From JAAZKI01 sp012799905 (GTDB lineage: Bacteria > Verrucomicrobiota > Lentisphaeria > Oligosphaerales > Oligosphaeraceae): 64,000 nucleotides of DNA. Below, piece after piece: positions 16,758 through 25,709 of the stretch. Position 1 is the first letter of the stretch. Each line of letters begins with the position of its first letter. A program made the translations under genes and the position numbers. The stretch lies in assembly GCA_050949415.1 (NCBI GenBank), contig JBMNFR010000006.1, positions 434,001-498,000 of the forward strand, written 5' to 3'. The notes below the pieces were generated by a model. That model did no database searches. It worked only from the letters and a program-made list of their open reading frames with translations, and was not told the origin of the DNA.

Positions 16758-16961
16758 ATGACCATAGCAGACTTTGTTCGACAGCACCGCAAACGTTACC
16801 AAATGACTCAGCGTGATCTTGCAGATCGCGCCGGGGTTGGGATTCGTTTTATCCGTGAATTGGAAGCTGGGAAGCCAACGCTCCGCATGGACAAGGTCAA
16901 TGTCGTGTTGGATATGTTTGGACATCAGCTTGGCGTTGTTCCAGCACGGGAGGAGAACTAA
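16758..16961 (+). CDS. hipB: HipB-like Xre-family antitoxin/repressor
   Basis: 67 residues from ATG 16758. It is almost entirely one Xre helix-turn-helix: FVRQHRKRYQMTQRDLADRAGVGIRFIRELEAGKPTLRMDKVNVVLDMFGHQLGV (seen as one domain, residues ~5-60). The pattern with FIRELEAGKPTL and VLDMFG is the y4mF/HipB subgroup. It should bind the ACC...GGGT operators and repress the operon. Three bases separate it from the hipS-like gene. Confidence 0.88.
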   Translation: MTIADFVRQHRKRYQMTQRDLADRAGVGIRFIRELEAGKPTLRMDKVNVVLDMFGHQLGVVPAREEN

Positions 16962-16964
16962 GCC

Positions 16965-17279
16965 ATGCGTCAGGCGGATGTCTATCTATACGAGCGACTG
17001 GCCGGCCGGTTGACCGAGGATGAAAACGGCTATACCTTTCAGTATGATCCAGAATACTTGAAGTCAGCTTCGGTTCGGCTCAGCGTCAATTTCCCTTTGC
17101 AGAGTGAGGCGTTCCATGATAAGGTTCTTTTTCCGTTTTTTGACGGATTGATTCCAGAAGGTTGGCTTTTGGAGATTGCCTTAAAAAACTGGAAATTGAA
17201 TCCACGCGACCGCATGGGGCTGCTCCTCGCCTGTTGCCGGGACTGCATTGGCGCTGCCAGCATCCGGGAGGTGACATGA
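16965..17279 (+). CDS. hipS: HipS-like protein (stand-alone HipA N-subdomain)
   Basis: 104 residues. It corresponds only to the N-terminal subdomain of HipA (VYLYERLAGRLTEDENGYTFQYDPEYL, then SVNFPLQSEAFHDKVLFPFFDGLIPEGWLL, read in sequence). It ends as an independent frame: its TGA overlaps the kinase ATG (ATGA). In E. coli O127 HipBST the separate HipS protein, not HipB, is the antitoxin that blocks the HipT kinase. The same arrangement here suggests the same role. A frameshifted single hipA is the alternative, but the clean ATGA overlap argues against it. Confidence 0.85.
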   Translation: MRQADVYLYERLAGRLTEDENGYTFQYDPEYLKSASVRLSVNFPLQSEAFHDKVLFPFFDGLIPEGWLLEIALKNWKLNPRDRMGLLLACCRDCIGAASIREVT

Positions 17280-18226
17280 TGGCAACGACGCGCTGTTTCT
17301 GCTGCGGAGAGCCTCTGAAGGAAAAGGAAGCATTTTATCATGTGCGCTGCATGAAAAAGCTGTTCCGCTCTACTCACATTCCGGTGTTGAATTATACTCA
17401 GGACGAACTGAACACTCTCGCAAAGAAAACGATTCTTAACCGTGTCTCCGTCCCTGGTGTGCAGCCGAAACTCTCCTTGCATCTTGAAAGAGGTGCGGCA
17501 TCTGCCCATTCACGTCTTGCGTTGGTCGGTTTGGAAGGCGCATATATTCTGAAGCCACAGACTCCCCAATGGCCGTTCCTGCCGGAAGCCGAACATTTCT
17601 GCATGCTGCTGGCTCGGCAGTGCAAGATTGCCACGGCTGATTTCGGCTTGATTCCATTGAAGTCCGGCGAGCTTGCCTACATCACCCGACGGATGGACCG
17701 CACTGAAAACGGCGTATGCCACATGGAGGATTTCTGTCAGATTCTGAACAAGATGACGGAGCAGAAATACAATGGCTCCATGGAGCAGATCGGGAAAGCC
17801 ATTCGGGCGCATTCTGATGTCGCGGGGTTGGACCTGATCCGTTTTTTTGAACTTGCGCTCTTCTGCTTCCTGACCGGCAATTCCGATATGCACCTCAAGA
17901 ATTTCTCCCTGATCCACTATCCAGATGGGCATTATGAACTTGCCCCGGCATACGACCTCGTTCCGGTCAAAATTATCATGCCGGAGGACAAGGAAGAGCT
18001 TGCCTTGAATTTGAACGGCAAGAAAAGCAATCTGAAGCGCGTTGATTTCGAGCGATTTGGCGCGACCTTGAAGTTATCCGAAGCGCAAATCCGGAATGCC
18101 ATTCGCCGCCTTCCAGAAGCCGTTGCAACGGCTTTGCCAGCTGCCTTGCAAGCATCCTTTCTACCTCAGACAATGCAGACGCAGACCGCAGAACTGATTC
18201 AGCAACGGCTTGCAGTTTTTCTATGA
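17276..18226 (+). CDS. hipT: HipT-like Ser/Thr kinase toxin (HipA C-terminal kinase core)
   Basis: 316 residues from the ATG overlapping the hipS stop. An N-terminal CFCC...C motif (Cys7, 9, 10, 25) may bind zinc. The Gly-rich loop is RVSVPGVQPKLSL with Ser58 and Pro60 where E. coli HipT has a Ser-Ile-Ser pair. Lys93 lies in AYILKP, the catalytic loop is GNSDMHLKN with Asp204, and the metal site is APAYDL with Asp227. HipT of E. coli phosphorylates tryptophanyl-tRNA synthetase; the target here is unknown. The last codon runs directly into a truncated gene remnant. Confidence 0.88.
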   Translation: MMATTRCFCCGEPLKEKEAFYHVRCMKKLFRSTHIPVLNYTQDELNTLAKKTILNRVSVPGVQPKLSLHLERGAASAHSRLALVGLEGAYILKPQTPQWPFLPEAEHFCMLLARQCKIATADFGLIPLKSGELAYITRRMDRTENGVCHMEDFCQILNKMTEQKYNGSMEQIGKAIRAHSDVAGLDLIRFFELALFCFLTGNSDMHLKNFSLIHYPDGHYELAPAYDLVPVKIIMPEDKEELALNLNGKKSNLKRVDFERFGATLKLSEAQIRNAIRRLPEAVATALPAALQASFLPQTMQTQTAELIQQRLAVFL

Positions 18227-18513
18227 TGACCGGGCGTGGGCTAACGTCCTCAATCCCTTATATGACACCAGGCTGCGTTTTCATGTTGAGGGCAAAGATG
18301 AAGGCAAGGATGCGCCAATGTCATGTTGAGGGCAAAGATGAAGGCAAGGATGCGCCAATGTCATGTGCTATGATCTACTGGGGCAAGGACGTCAAGAGTT
18401 TTTACGATGTGTTTATTGAATACGGTGCAGTTGTTGATCTGAGGCAGTTGCAGGGGAAATTCATTGGCGAGAAAAGGAGACTGCGCCAACCAAAACTATT
18501 TGAGGATTTCTGA
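18222..18513 (+). pseudogene. Truncated and frame-shifted gene remnant of unknown family
   Basis: Read from 18222 the sequence is YDDRAWANVLNPLYDTRLRF, then HVEGKDEGKDAPMS. An exact 40-base tandem duplication (18281-18320 and 18321-18360) shifts the frame. After the second copy the original frame resumes as GKDEGKDAPMSCAMIYWGKD, then VKSFYDVFIEYGAVVDLRQL, ending FEDF at 18513. There is no start codon and the 5' end is fused to the last codon of hipT. The protein family was not recognised; the second half looks like a real C-terminus. Confidence 0.6.
18281..18360 (+). repeat. Exact 40-bp tandem duplication
   Basis: The unit beginning TCATGTTGAGGGCAAAGATG and ending ATGCGCCAATG occurs twice back to back, and TCATGT starts a third. 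Forty is not a multiple of three, so the duplication itself breaks the remnant's reading frame. Perfect identity suggests a recent event. Confidence 0.95.
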
Positions 18514-18602
18514 GGCAACAAGCGGTTGATGATGCCAACGCAAACGGTTAAATTACTTGCAGACTCAGCAGAAGCAGATTGTCGGTAAAAAATAAGTTGA
18601 AT

Positions 18603-18975
18603 AGAGTACTACTATCGGCCAACTTCTTGTTTTTCGGGAAAGATTTTTTTCAAAACGGTGTTTATGTGTCACCCCTGGCGGGGCTCAAAATTATTATACG
18701 CCTCACCCAGGGCTTCGCTACGCTCACCCTGGGCTTTTATGTTGCTGGCCCTTTGGGCCGCCAGTACGACGCACATCAGCCGCCGTCCACCACGTCCACC
18801 CAGTCCACAACGTCCACAACAGCCGCAAAGCGGCAAAAGCCCGGAGGGCGACACATAGAAGCCCAGGGTAAGCCGGGCCGCCAGGCCCGGCGCAGCCCTG
18901 GGTGAGATGGCATATATTTGGAGCCCTGGAAGGGTGACACATAAATTAGGTTGCGGACGGAGAGTCCACCCTAGG
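18603..18975 (+). repeat. Composite structured repeat, copy 1 (left of the hsdR block)
   Basis: Order: core module (18606-18654), a large nested hairpin (18661-18945), then the TGGAC/GTCCA hairpin ending CCCTAGG. The outer arms are TTTATGTGTCACCCCTGGCG (18661 on) and its counterpart AGGGTGACACATAAA (ending 18945). Inner arms CCTCACCCAGGGCT/AGCCCTGGGTGAG and ACCCTGGGCTTTTATGT/ACATAGAAGCCCAGGGT also pair. The loop holds a GTCCAC tract (18784-18817). It is about 97% identical to the copy at 23160-23532 in the same orientation. Open frames in it are not coding. Confidence 0.9.
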
Positions 18976-19007
18976 ACAGACATGGAAAACACTAAGAACT
19001 GATTCTT

Positions 19008-19034
19008 AAGGTCGCTTATGCTGATAGCGACCTT
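19008..19034. repeat. Perfect 9-bp stem hairpin
   Basis: AAGGTCGCT (19008-19016) pairs exactly with AGCGACCTT (19026-19034). It lies 90 bases beyond the stop of the minus-strand protease gene. There is no T tract, so a terminator role is uncertain. Nothing else is seen in 18976-19126. Confidence 0.55.
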
Positions 19035-19126
19035 GATGCGACAGTGAAGAGTGAAGCGCAGCCGAAGCCCCGTAGCCCTTTCTTACTCCTTGCCAAACCC
19101 AATTTATGCTTTTTGGCCGGACTCAA

Positions 19127-19855
19127 TCACCGCATAGTGAGTTCGAGTTTTTGTTTAATTTTTTCCCAGCCTGGGATGACTGACTCCAGGAGTTTATAGA
19201 ACTCCGGCCCATGGTCACGGTATTGCAGGTGACACAACTCATGGGTGACAACATAGTCGATGCACTCTTTCGGCGCTCTGATTAGGTCTGTGTTCAGGGT
19301 TACTGTGCCCAGGTCGGAGAGACTTCCCCACCTTCTTTGCATGCGCCTGATGGATAGCTTCGGTTGACAGGCATCTCGACTGCCCAATTTCTGCCAACAG
19401 CGCTCCAGGCTTTCGGCAAACTGAATGCGTGCCTTTTCTAAGTACCAGGCCGTTAACAGTTTTTTCGCAGCAGCTGGCGTCGCTTCGGTGCGGCAAGTGA
19501 TATGGAAAAATCCGCGCGATAATTTGACGGAGTTTTCCGCTCCTGCATTTATTTTCAGGCGGTATTGCTTTCCGAGATATAGGTGGGTCTCGCCGTTCAC
19601 ATAACAACGCTGCGGTGTCCTAGGGTCAAATTGCCTGAAATAATTTTGCTGCCTGAGAATCCAACGCGCACGCTTGATGATTTTCTCTTCTATGCATGCA
19701 AGGTCAGAGCTTAAAGGCGCTTTGACCACAACCGCAGTGTCTGGAAGTACCGCAATTTCCATCGTCTTTCGGTCACTGTATAACAAGCTGAAGCTTATAG
19801 TCTTCCGACCGTAAACGACCGAACGCTGATTATTATGGATTGACGCCTCTGTCAT
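19127..19855 (-). CDS. YgjP-like (DUF45) zinc metallopeptidase
   Basis: 242 residues. The zinc site is VTHELCHLQYRDHGPEFYKLLE, an HExxH-type motif with HELCH followed by the downstream H and E. The N-terminal part (ISFSLLYSDRKTMEIAVLPD) and the middle LSIRRMQRRWGSL are family features. It starts within the last bases of hsdR (ATGA at 19852-19855). YgjP-like proteins are frequent companions of type I restriction genes. The role is unknown; proteolysis of a restriction subunit is one possibility. Confidence 0.88.
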   Translation of the reverse strand: MTEASIHNNQRSVVYGRKTISFSLLYSDRKTMEIAVLPDTAVVVKAPLSSDLACIEEKIIKRARWILRQQNYFRQFDPRTPQRCYVNGETHLYLGKQYRLKINAGAENSVKLSRGFFHITCRTEATPAAAKKLLTAWYLEKARIQFAESLERCWQKLGSRDACQPKLSIRRMQRRWGSLSDLGTVTLNTDLIRAPKECIDYVVTHELCHLQYRDHGPEFYKLLESVIPGWEKIKQKLELTMR

Positions 19856-22800
19856 TTGTAATCTCTGTGCTTAGCTACCTGCAAGACTTTCTTGATGATG
19901 TCATCCATCTGCTCTGTTGACAATTCAATGCCTTTTGCCGTCTGGAGTTCATCATAGAGATAGTCGTCAATCTCATTGACAGCTTGTTTCTGAGCGTCTT
20001 CGTCATCCCAGAAGTGAACTTTGCGGTGCTTTTCCAAGATGCCATGAAGCGCAATCGCAGTGTCGGCCGCAATGGCCTCAAGCTCTGCTTCGCTTAGCGT
20101 GTGAGCAGTGATAAATGGCCTGACTACACCAAAATAAGCCATGGCGTCTTCATTGCCGAAAAGTGTGTCCGGCACATCATCGTGGACTTTGTCAACGACC
20201 TTGTTGCGGATTTCTATGACTTTGTTCAGGTAGAGCTGATCAGATATCCGCTTGGCCCGGAAGTCTTCAATCACCTGCTGAATCAGTTTGGAGAACTTCT
20301 CGTAAAAGGCAGGGTCTTCGCCCATCTTCTCGGTGATGACTTTTTTCGTGGCGTAAGCAATCGCGTCTGCCCTTGAAGCCCTGGTTTTCCTGAGTTGGTA
20401 GATACCATGCTCTTCTTTGACCGCCATAAAGGAAGCGTCGTCAAAGATATTGACCGGTTCATTGAGACGAATAACTTCGTTGGCCTGAATATGCGAGTCA
20501 AGCAGCTTCTTGATTTTGGGCTCATAATCACGATAATCAATGGCTTCAGCATAGCGGAGCTTGACAGAGGCTTTCAGAGATTGGAATTTTTTCAGGTCAT
20601 CCCGGTATCTGCTCAACGTCTTTTCATCGGTTTCACTCAGGAACTTTTCTGAGGAGAGAGCGATGCTCAGAGTTTTTCCGAACTCAAAAAGGCGGTTGTA
20701 AAACTCTTCCCGGAGTTCATCATCGGCCAGCAGCACTTCGTATGCTTCTTCGTCGCGCGAATGTTTCACGGTTTTGAAGATGTCCCAAAGATCGGAGTAG
20801 CGGCTCGGCAGTTTTTCAATTTCGCTATTGATGGGCGTCAGGGCGCCGATCAGATCAGCTTCATCAAAGCCTGCCAATGCGCTGTACATGGTCAGTGCTT
20901 TATCCAGTTCGCCAAGGACGCTTGCATAATCGATGATAAAGCCGAATTCTTTGCCCTCATGCAGGCGATTGACCCGCGCAATGGCCTGAAGCAAAGTGTG
21001 CTCTCGCAACATCCGGCACAAATAGAGAACTGTATTGCGCGGAGCGTCAAAACCGGTGAGCAGCTTGTCAACGACAATCAGGATTTCAGGCTCGTCACCG
21101 TGTTTGAACTGGTTGATGAGCTGCTTGTTGTATTCTGCTTCATTGCCATAGCGCTTCATCATTTTGTCCCAGAACCTGCGCACTTCACTCGTAGGTTCGT
21201 CATCGGCTTCCTCGTAGCCTTCACGCATGTCCGGCGCTGAGATGACAACTTCGGAGCTGACCTTGCCGAACTCATCCAGATACTGGTTGTACTTGAGTGC
21301 AGATGCCTTATCCGGCGCCACCAGCTGCCCTTTGAATCCGGTTCCCTGCCAATGTGCGCGAAAGTGCTCGCTGATGTTAAAGGCTCTCGTGTAGATGACC
21401 TGCTCCGCTTTGTTCAGCATTTCCGCGCGCGCATATTTTCGTTTCAGGTCTGCTTGTTGTTCTTCATTAAGCCCTTGTGTATGCCGTTCAAACCACAGGT
21501 CGACAGCTTCCTGGTTTTGCATCATCTCCACATGCCGCCCTTCGTAAAGAAGCGGAACTACTGCGCCATCTTCAACGGCTTGCGTGATGGAGTAATGCGG
21601 CTTCAGCAGTTTGCCGAATTTAGCGAAGCTGTTCTTTTCCTTTTTGAGCAGCGGCGTGCCAGTGAAGCCCAAATAGCAGGCGTGCGGAAACATCTGTCTC
21701 ATGCGGCCGGCAATAGTGCCGAATTGAGTGCGGTGGCTCTCATCCACCAGCATAAAAATGTCTGGCGAGTCATCCCGGTATTTCTTTGCCGCATAAGCCT
21801 TATCGAACTTATGAATGAGGGTGGTGATAATTCCTGGTTCCTTTTCGGCGACCAGCTCCAGCAGATTTCTCCCGGATGTGGCCCGGTTTGCCGCAAAGCC
21901 GCAGGCAGCAAAGGTGTTCCCCAGCTGTTTGTCAAGATCATCGCGGTCAGTCACCAGAATAATGCGTGGCGTCGGAATTTCCGGGTCTAAGGCCAGGTTT
22001 CGCATCAGCATCACCATAGTCAGGGATTTCCCTGAGCCCTGGGTGTGCCAAATCATGCCGCCTTTGCGAGCGCCCGTGTCATCGAACTGTTTGACTCGCT
22101 CCAAGGTGGATTTGACTACGAAATACTGCTGATAGCGAGCAATCTTTTTGAGTCCGCCGTCAAATACAGTGAATTTCCATGCCAGCTCTAAGAGTCTTTC
22201 TGGTCGGCAAAGGGTGAAGAGCGCCTTGTCCTGCTCGGTTACCAGTCGGTCGCTGCTTAAAGCCTCGGGCTTGAGGTCAAAGGTTGATGCAATTTTGGTG
22301 GTAACGTCTTTGTCGAGGGGGCGTTTGACGAAAGCTAACAGTTTTTTATACTCAGGCTCTCCGTCCTGCATTTGAGGCTCTTTCCAGACGCTCCAGAATT
22401 TGGCAGCGCTGCCAGTAGTGGCGTACTTAGCGCTGTTTTTATTCAACGCCAAGACCATCTGGCTATAGGTGAAAAGCTTGGGAATATAGTCGTCACTCTG
22501 ATTTCTGATGGATTGCGAAACAGCTTGCTCTACCTCAATCTGCGGCGCTTTACACTCAATCACGCAGAACGGAATGCCATTGACAAAGAGAACAATATCT
22601 GGCCGGACAGTTTCCGTTGACCGTGAACGCTCAACGCTGTATTCGACGGTTACATGGAATGCGTTGCGACTGGGATTGCGCCAGTCGATATAGTTCATGG
22701 TGTAGCTTTTGGAGTCGCCCTCAATAGTCTGCTCCAGGGACGTCCCCAGCGTAATCAAGTCGTAAATGGCCTCGTTGGTCTTTAACAGGCCATCGTATTT

Positions 22801-23052
22801 GACGTTTTTCAGCTTCTGAATGGCGGTCTGGACATTCTCTTCGCTGAAGAGATATTCGCCCCCGCGGTAACGAATGCGGTTGATTTCCTTGAGCTGGTTG
22901 CGCAGGATATTCTCCAACAAGACATTCGAATACCGACCCTGGCGCTCCTTGAATGCCTCGGCAGGCGTCAAAAACGCATAGCCCAGGTTGCTCAGGAGCT
23001 GCAAAGCCGGAATCTGGGAGAGGTGCTTTTCGGTGGTCGCAAAATCACACAT
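19852..23052 (-). CDS. hsdR: Type I restriction enzyme, R (motor/nuclease) subunit
   Basis: 1066 residues, full length. The N-terminal nuclease has PDIVLFVNGIPFCVIECKAP, the PD...ExK motif. The helicase has Walker A TQGSGKSL, then the DESHRTQFG Walker B box, then GTPLL and later ARVNR for motif VI. The C-terminal part (~residues 750-1066) is the helical HsdR domain that docks on the methylase core. It cleaves unmodified DNA after ATP-driven translocation. It is separated from hsdM and hsdS by a Fic gene and by a copy of the composite repeat, so it probably has its own promoter. Confidence 0.97.
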   Translation of the reverse strand: MCDFATTEKHLSQIPALQLLSNLGYAFLTPAEAFKERQGRYSNVLLENILRNQLKEINRIRYRGGEYLFSEENVQTAIQKLKNVKYDGLLKTNEAIYDLITLGTSLEQTIEGDSKSYTMNYIDWRNPSRNAFHVTVEYSVERSRSTETVRPDIVLFVNGIPFCVIECKAPQIEVEQAVSQSIRNQSDDYIPKLFTYSQMVLALNKNSAKYATTGSAAKFWSVWKEPQMQDGEPEYKKLLAFVKRPLDKDVTTKIASTFDLKPEALSSDRLVTEQDKALFTLCRPERLLELAWKFTVFDGGLKKIARYQQYFVVKSTLERVKQFDDTGARKGGMIWHTQGSGKSLTMVMLMRNLALDPEIPTPRIILVTDRDDLDKQLGNTFAACGFAANRATSGRNLLELVAEKEPGIITTLIHKFDKAYAAKKYRDDSPDIFMLVDESHRTQFGTIAGRMRQMFPHACYLGFTGTPLLKKEKNSFAKFGKLLKPHYSITQAVEDGAVVPLLYEGRHVEMMQNQEAVDLWFERHTQGLNEEQQADLKRKYARAEMLNKAEQVIYTRAFNISEHFRAHWQGTGFKGQLVAPDKASALKYNQYLDEFGKVSSEVVISAPDMREGYEEADDEPTSEVRRFWDKMMKRYGNEAEYNKQLINQFKHGDEPEILIVVDKLLTGFDAPRNTVLYLCRMLREHTLLQAIARVNRLHEGKEFGFIIDYASVLGELDKALTMYSALAGFDEADLIGALTPINSEIEKLPSRYSDLWDIFKTVKHSRDEEAYEVLLADDELREEFYNRLFEFGKTLSIALSSEKFLSETDEKTLSRYRDDLKKFQSLKASVKLRYAEAIDYRDYEPKIKKLLDSHIQANEVIRLNEPVNIFDDASFMAVKEEHGIYQLRKTRASRADAIAYATKKVITEKMGEDPAFYEKFSKLIQQVIEDFRAKRISDQLYLNKVIEIRNKVVDKVHDDVPDTLFGNEDAMAYFGVVRPFITAHTLSEAELEAIAADTAIALHGILEKHRKVHFWDDEDAQKQAVNEIDDYLYDELQTAKGIELSTEQMDDIIKKVLQVAKHRDYK

Positions 23053-23093
23053 AGAGACTCTTTCTACTGAACCACGGAAGGGGGAGGGAGTTT

Positions 23094-23532
23094 TTTAACC
23101 ACGGAATACACAGAATACACGGAAATTTTGTGTAGGGATGGGGCTACGGTGGTGAAAGTTTCTGTACTACTATTCGCCAGAATCTTGTTTTTTGTGAAAG
23201 ATTTTCTGCAAAACGGCGCTTATGTGTCACCCCTGGCGGGGCTCAAAATTATTATACGCCTCACCCAGGGCTTCGCTGCGCTCACCCTGGGCTTTTATGT
23301 TGCTGGCCCTTTGGGCCGCCAGTACGACGCACATCAGCCGCCGTCCACAACGTCCACCCAGTCCACCACGTCCACAACAGCCGCGAAGCGGCAAAAGCCC
23401 GGAGGGCGACACATAGAAGCCCAGGGTAAGCCGGGCCGCCAGGCCCGGCGCAGCCCTGGGGGAGATGGCATAGATTTGGAGCCCTGTAAGGGTGACACAT
23501 AAATTAGGTTGTGGACGGCAGTCCACCCTAGG
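23094..23532 (+). repeat. CACGGAATACACGG module and composite structured repeat, copy 2
   Basis: 23094-23135 reads TTTTTTAACCACGGAATACA and CAGAATACACGGAAATTTTG, the same module as at 28566 and 31525-31664. From 23160 the composite element repeats the one at 18603-18975: core at 23164-23213, nested hairpin at 23219-23502 with a GTCCAC tract in the loop, and GTGGACGGCAGTCCACCCTAGG at the end. The pair of direct copies encloses hsdR and the YgjP-like gene. The interval 23053-23576 holds no gene. Confidence 0.9.
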
Positions 23533-23576
23533 TGTTCCGTGTATTCCGTGGTTGTTTTTAGTGGTGCGGAAAGAAT

Positions 23577-24320
23577 TCATTTAGCTACCCCCAGCGCATG
23601 CCAGTAGGGTTCAAAGCCCGCTGCCGCCATCTTGATAATAAGTTGCAAAAATGGCTCGTAGTCGTTTTTCGTATGGGCTTTATCAAGAGCTTCATAGTAC
23701 TGCAAACGTCGCTCTACAGGCAAAACAACCGGAGGGAAGCCGCTTTTCATCAATTCCAGATTCATCAGCAGGCGAGCAGTTCTGCCATTGCCGTCCACAA
23801 AAGGATGGATTTTGACAAAATCGGCGTGAAGCCGAGCTACGCGTTCGACGGGATGCAGGGTTGCGCCCTGAGATTGATGCCAGTCAATGAGATTTTCCAT
23901 ATCGCTTTGCACACGCACGGCGTCGGGTGGCAGATGCTCAGCGCCAGAGATGATGACATTGATTTTACGATAGACACCGGCATTGTTGTCATCGATATTT
24001 TTCAGAATCAGTTGATGGATAGACTTAATCTGCCATTCAGACAAAGGCTCGTTCTTGGCAACCAGGTCTTCCATAAATAAAATGGCTTCCCGGTGGTTAA
24101 TCGCTTCTAAATGCTCCCGCATGGTTTTACCGCCGATAGTTATGCCTTCCAGCACAACCTTGGTTTCTTTCAAGGTCAGGGTATTGCCCTCGATCGCATT
24201 GGAATGATAAGTCCAGCGAAGCACTAAGTCAGCATGGAGATTGCCTACAAGCTCCGACGGTAGAGGACGGAAAGAATCAAGTCGCTGCTTGAGAGCATCT
24301 AAAGGCTGGTATCTGCTCAT
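23577..24320 (-). CDS. Fic/DOC family protein (class II, self-inhibited)
   Basis: 247 residues from ATG 24320, which has AAGGA eight bases upstream; upstream in-frame codons lie within the hsdS end. The Fic motif is complete: HPFVDGNGRTARL. The N-terminal inhibitory helix motif [S/T]xxxE[G/N] is present as SNAIEGN, marking class II, so activity is probably switched on only when that Glu is displaced. A flap region is visible before the motif and a C-terminal helix (YEALDKAHTKNDYEPFLQLI) follows. Fic enzymes mostly transfer AMP to protein hydroxyls. Fic genes are often inserted in type I loci. Confidence 0.92.
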   Translation of the reverse strand: MSRYQPLDALKQRLDSFRPLPSELVGNLHADLVLRWTYHSNAIEGNTLTLKETKVVLEGITIGGKTMREHLEAINHREAILFMEDLVAKNEPLSEWQIKSIHQLILKNIDDNNAGVYRKINVIISGAEHLPPDAVRVQSDMENLIDWHQSQGATLHPVERVARLHADFVKIHPFVDGNGRTARLLMNLELMKSGFPPVVLPVERRLQYYEALDKAHTKNDYEPFLQLIIKMAAAGFEPYWHALGVAK

Positions 24321-24334
24321 GGTGTTAGTCCTTA

Positions 24335-25579
24335 TTATGAATACTGACTGATGATTTCCGGTTTGATGCGCCATTCGCCGGTGAGCAGCTTCTGCATCAG
24401 ACCGCGTTTTTGGGTTTTGTATTTGTCTGCGAGCAGCTTCAACAGGTCGATTTCTTTTTGAGCGGTATTTAGTATAGCTTGAATCTTTTTTTGTTGGTCT
24501 TGATTTGGCAGATAGAGTGTGATTCCGAAAAAATCAGACTTCGTAATATTTAGGAGACCGTGACTTCTTGCACCTTCTTGACAGACTGCGCGCAATTCGC
24601 GGTTTGCTGCTCCGGACTCAAAGAGGTGAAGAAGGAAATCGGATTCACAGGGAGCGTTTGGCTTCAGTGCAAAACAAAGGTATAAAGTCGATAAAGCACC
24701 TTTATCATATCTATCCAAACGTTTTGTCGCGCCATAGGGATATCCTTTGGCGGCACTTCTGTTATAGGCAAACTCTCCATTTTTCAGGAGGTAGTAGCCG
24801 GTCACATTGTCAGCCGATACACTTTTTTTGTAAAACTCAAGCTGGTTGATTAGCCCGGCTTCGGCCGATGAAGTCAGTACGTTCGTATTGTTTTCGCTGT
24901 TCTTGCGAGTTACCGGGCTGCAAATCTCCCCCAGCCGCACCTTTTTCCATGCTTTGTTTTTTTGTGTATTCTGTGGTTCTGAAATTAGCTTCCGCAACAA
25001 CCATTGAAATCTTTTTTCCTTCGCCTGAATCTGCCGTTCGGTTTTTTCGATGGCCTCATCCCAGGTGGACAGCAGGTCGGCAATGGCTTTTTGTTCGGGG
25101 AGCGGGGGAAGGAGGATTTTGAGTTTTCCAATTTTCTGAAGAGTCAATCTCGTAATTGCTTGCCCAGCCATGTCATTTTTAATATCATACTGAACCCTTG
25201 GACTCGATAACCATTGCACTAGAAACTCGTTGAGTAAAAGGTCTGTTTTACCCCTTAGATAAGCAACACTTGACAGTAAACTGAACTCCTCATGTAAAGT
25301 ATTTATGCAAACATTTCCTGTTTTTGCACCATCTTTAGTAAGTAGTACGTCACCATATTTAACTGGACTGGTCGAGTATATCCGCTGATGTTCTTCATCT
25401 GGGATATAGCTTACATCTTCCAAATCAAGCTTTCCCATCCGAATGTTTTTTGATGTTATATAGAGATTTCTGCCACCAAATGCCTTCGGAGAAAAATGAG
25501 TACCATCTTTCAATACAGAAAGGGTATTACTTAAGGTTTTTCGTTTCCAATCCATAGGGTGTTTTGTCGGTAAGCTCAT
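24335..25579 (-). CDS. hsdS: Type I restriction enzyme, specificity (S) subunit
   Basis: 414 residues from ATG 25579, preceded by GGGGAG at eight bases; the longer frame reads through the dinD remnant. Two target-recognition domains are separated by a conserved helical spacer: KILLPPLPEQKAIADLLSTWDEAIEKTERQI after the first, and PNQDQQKKIQAILNTAQKEIDLLK after the second (each read as part of a longer helix). The two halves define a bipartite site. It lies 14 bases upstream of the Fic start, so the two are probably co-transcribed. Confidence 0.95.
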   Translation of the reverse strand: MSLPTKHPMDWKRKTLSNTLSVLKDGTHFSPKAFGGRNLYITSKNIRMGKLDLEDVSYIPDEEHQRIYSTSPVKYGDVLLTKDGAKTGNVCINTLHEEFSLLSSVAYLRGKTDLLLNEFLVQWLSSPRVQYDIKNDMAGQAITRLTLQKIGKLKILLPPLPEQKAIADLLSTWDEAIEKTERQIQAKEKRFQWLLRKLISEPQNTQKNKAWKKVRLGEICSPVTRKNSENNTNVLTSSAEAGLINQLEFYKKSVSADNVTGYYLLKNGEFAYNRSAAKGYPYGATKRLDRYDKGALSTLYLCFALKPNAPCESDFLLHLFESGAANRELRAVCQEGARSHGLLNITKSDFFGITLYLPNQDQQKKIQAILNTAQKEIDLLKLLADKYKTQKRGLMQKLLTGEWRIKPEIISQYS

Positions 25580-25709
25580 CTCTGGCTCTCCCCTATCTTT
25601 GTCTGCATTGCTGTCGGGTCTTTCCCAGGGAGGCAGACCTTTTTGTGGGCGTTGACGAAATGGTTGAAGCGCGTTGGGCAACAAAGTATATACGTTATCC
25701 TTGAAGTGT

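Noticed and set aside
16965..18226. A single hipA gene with a frameshift
   Set aside because: The two parts meet with a clean ATGA overlap at the natural HipS/HipT boundary, and the kinase starts with its own Cys-rich segment.
18579..18905. Open frame in composite repeat copy 1 (and its twin at 23128-23502)
   Set aside because: It covers paired hairpin arms, has Thr/Ser/Gln simple-repeat content, and both strands are open only because of the repeat words.
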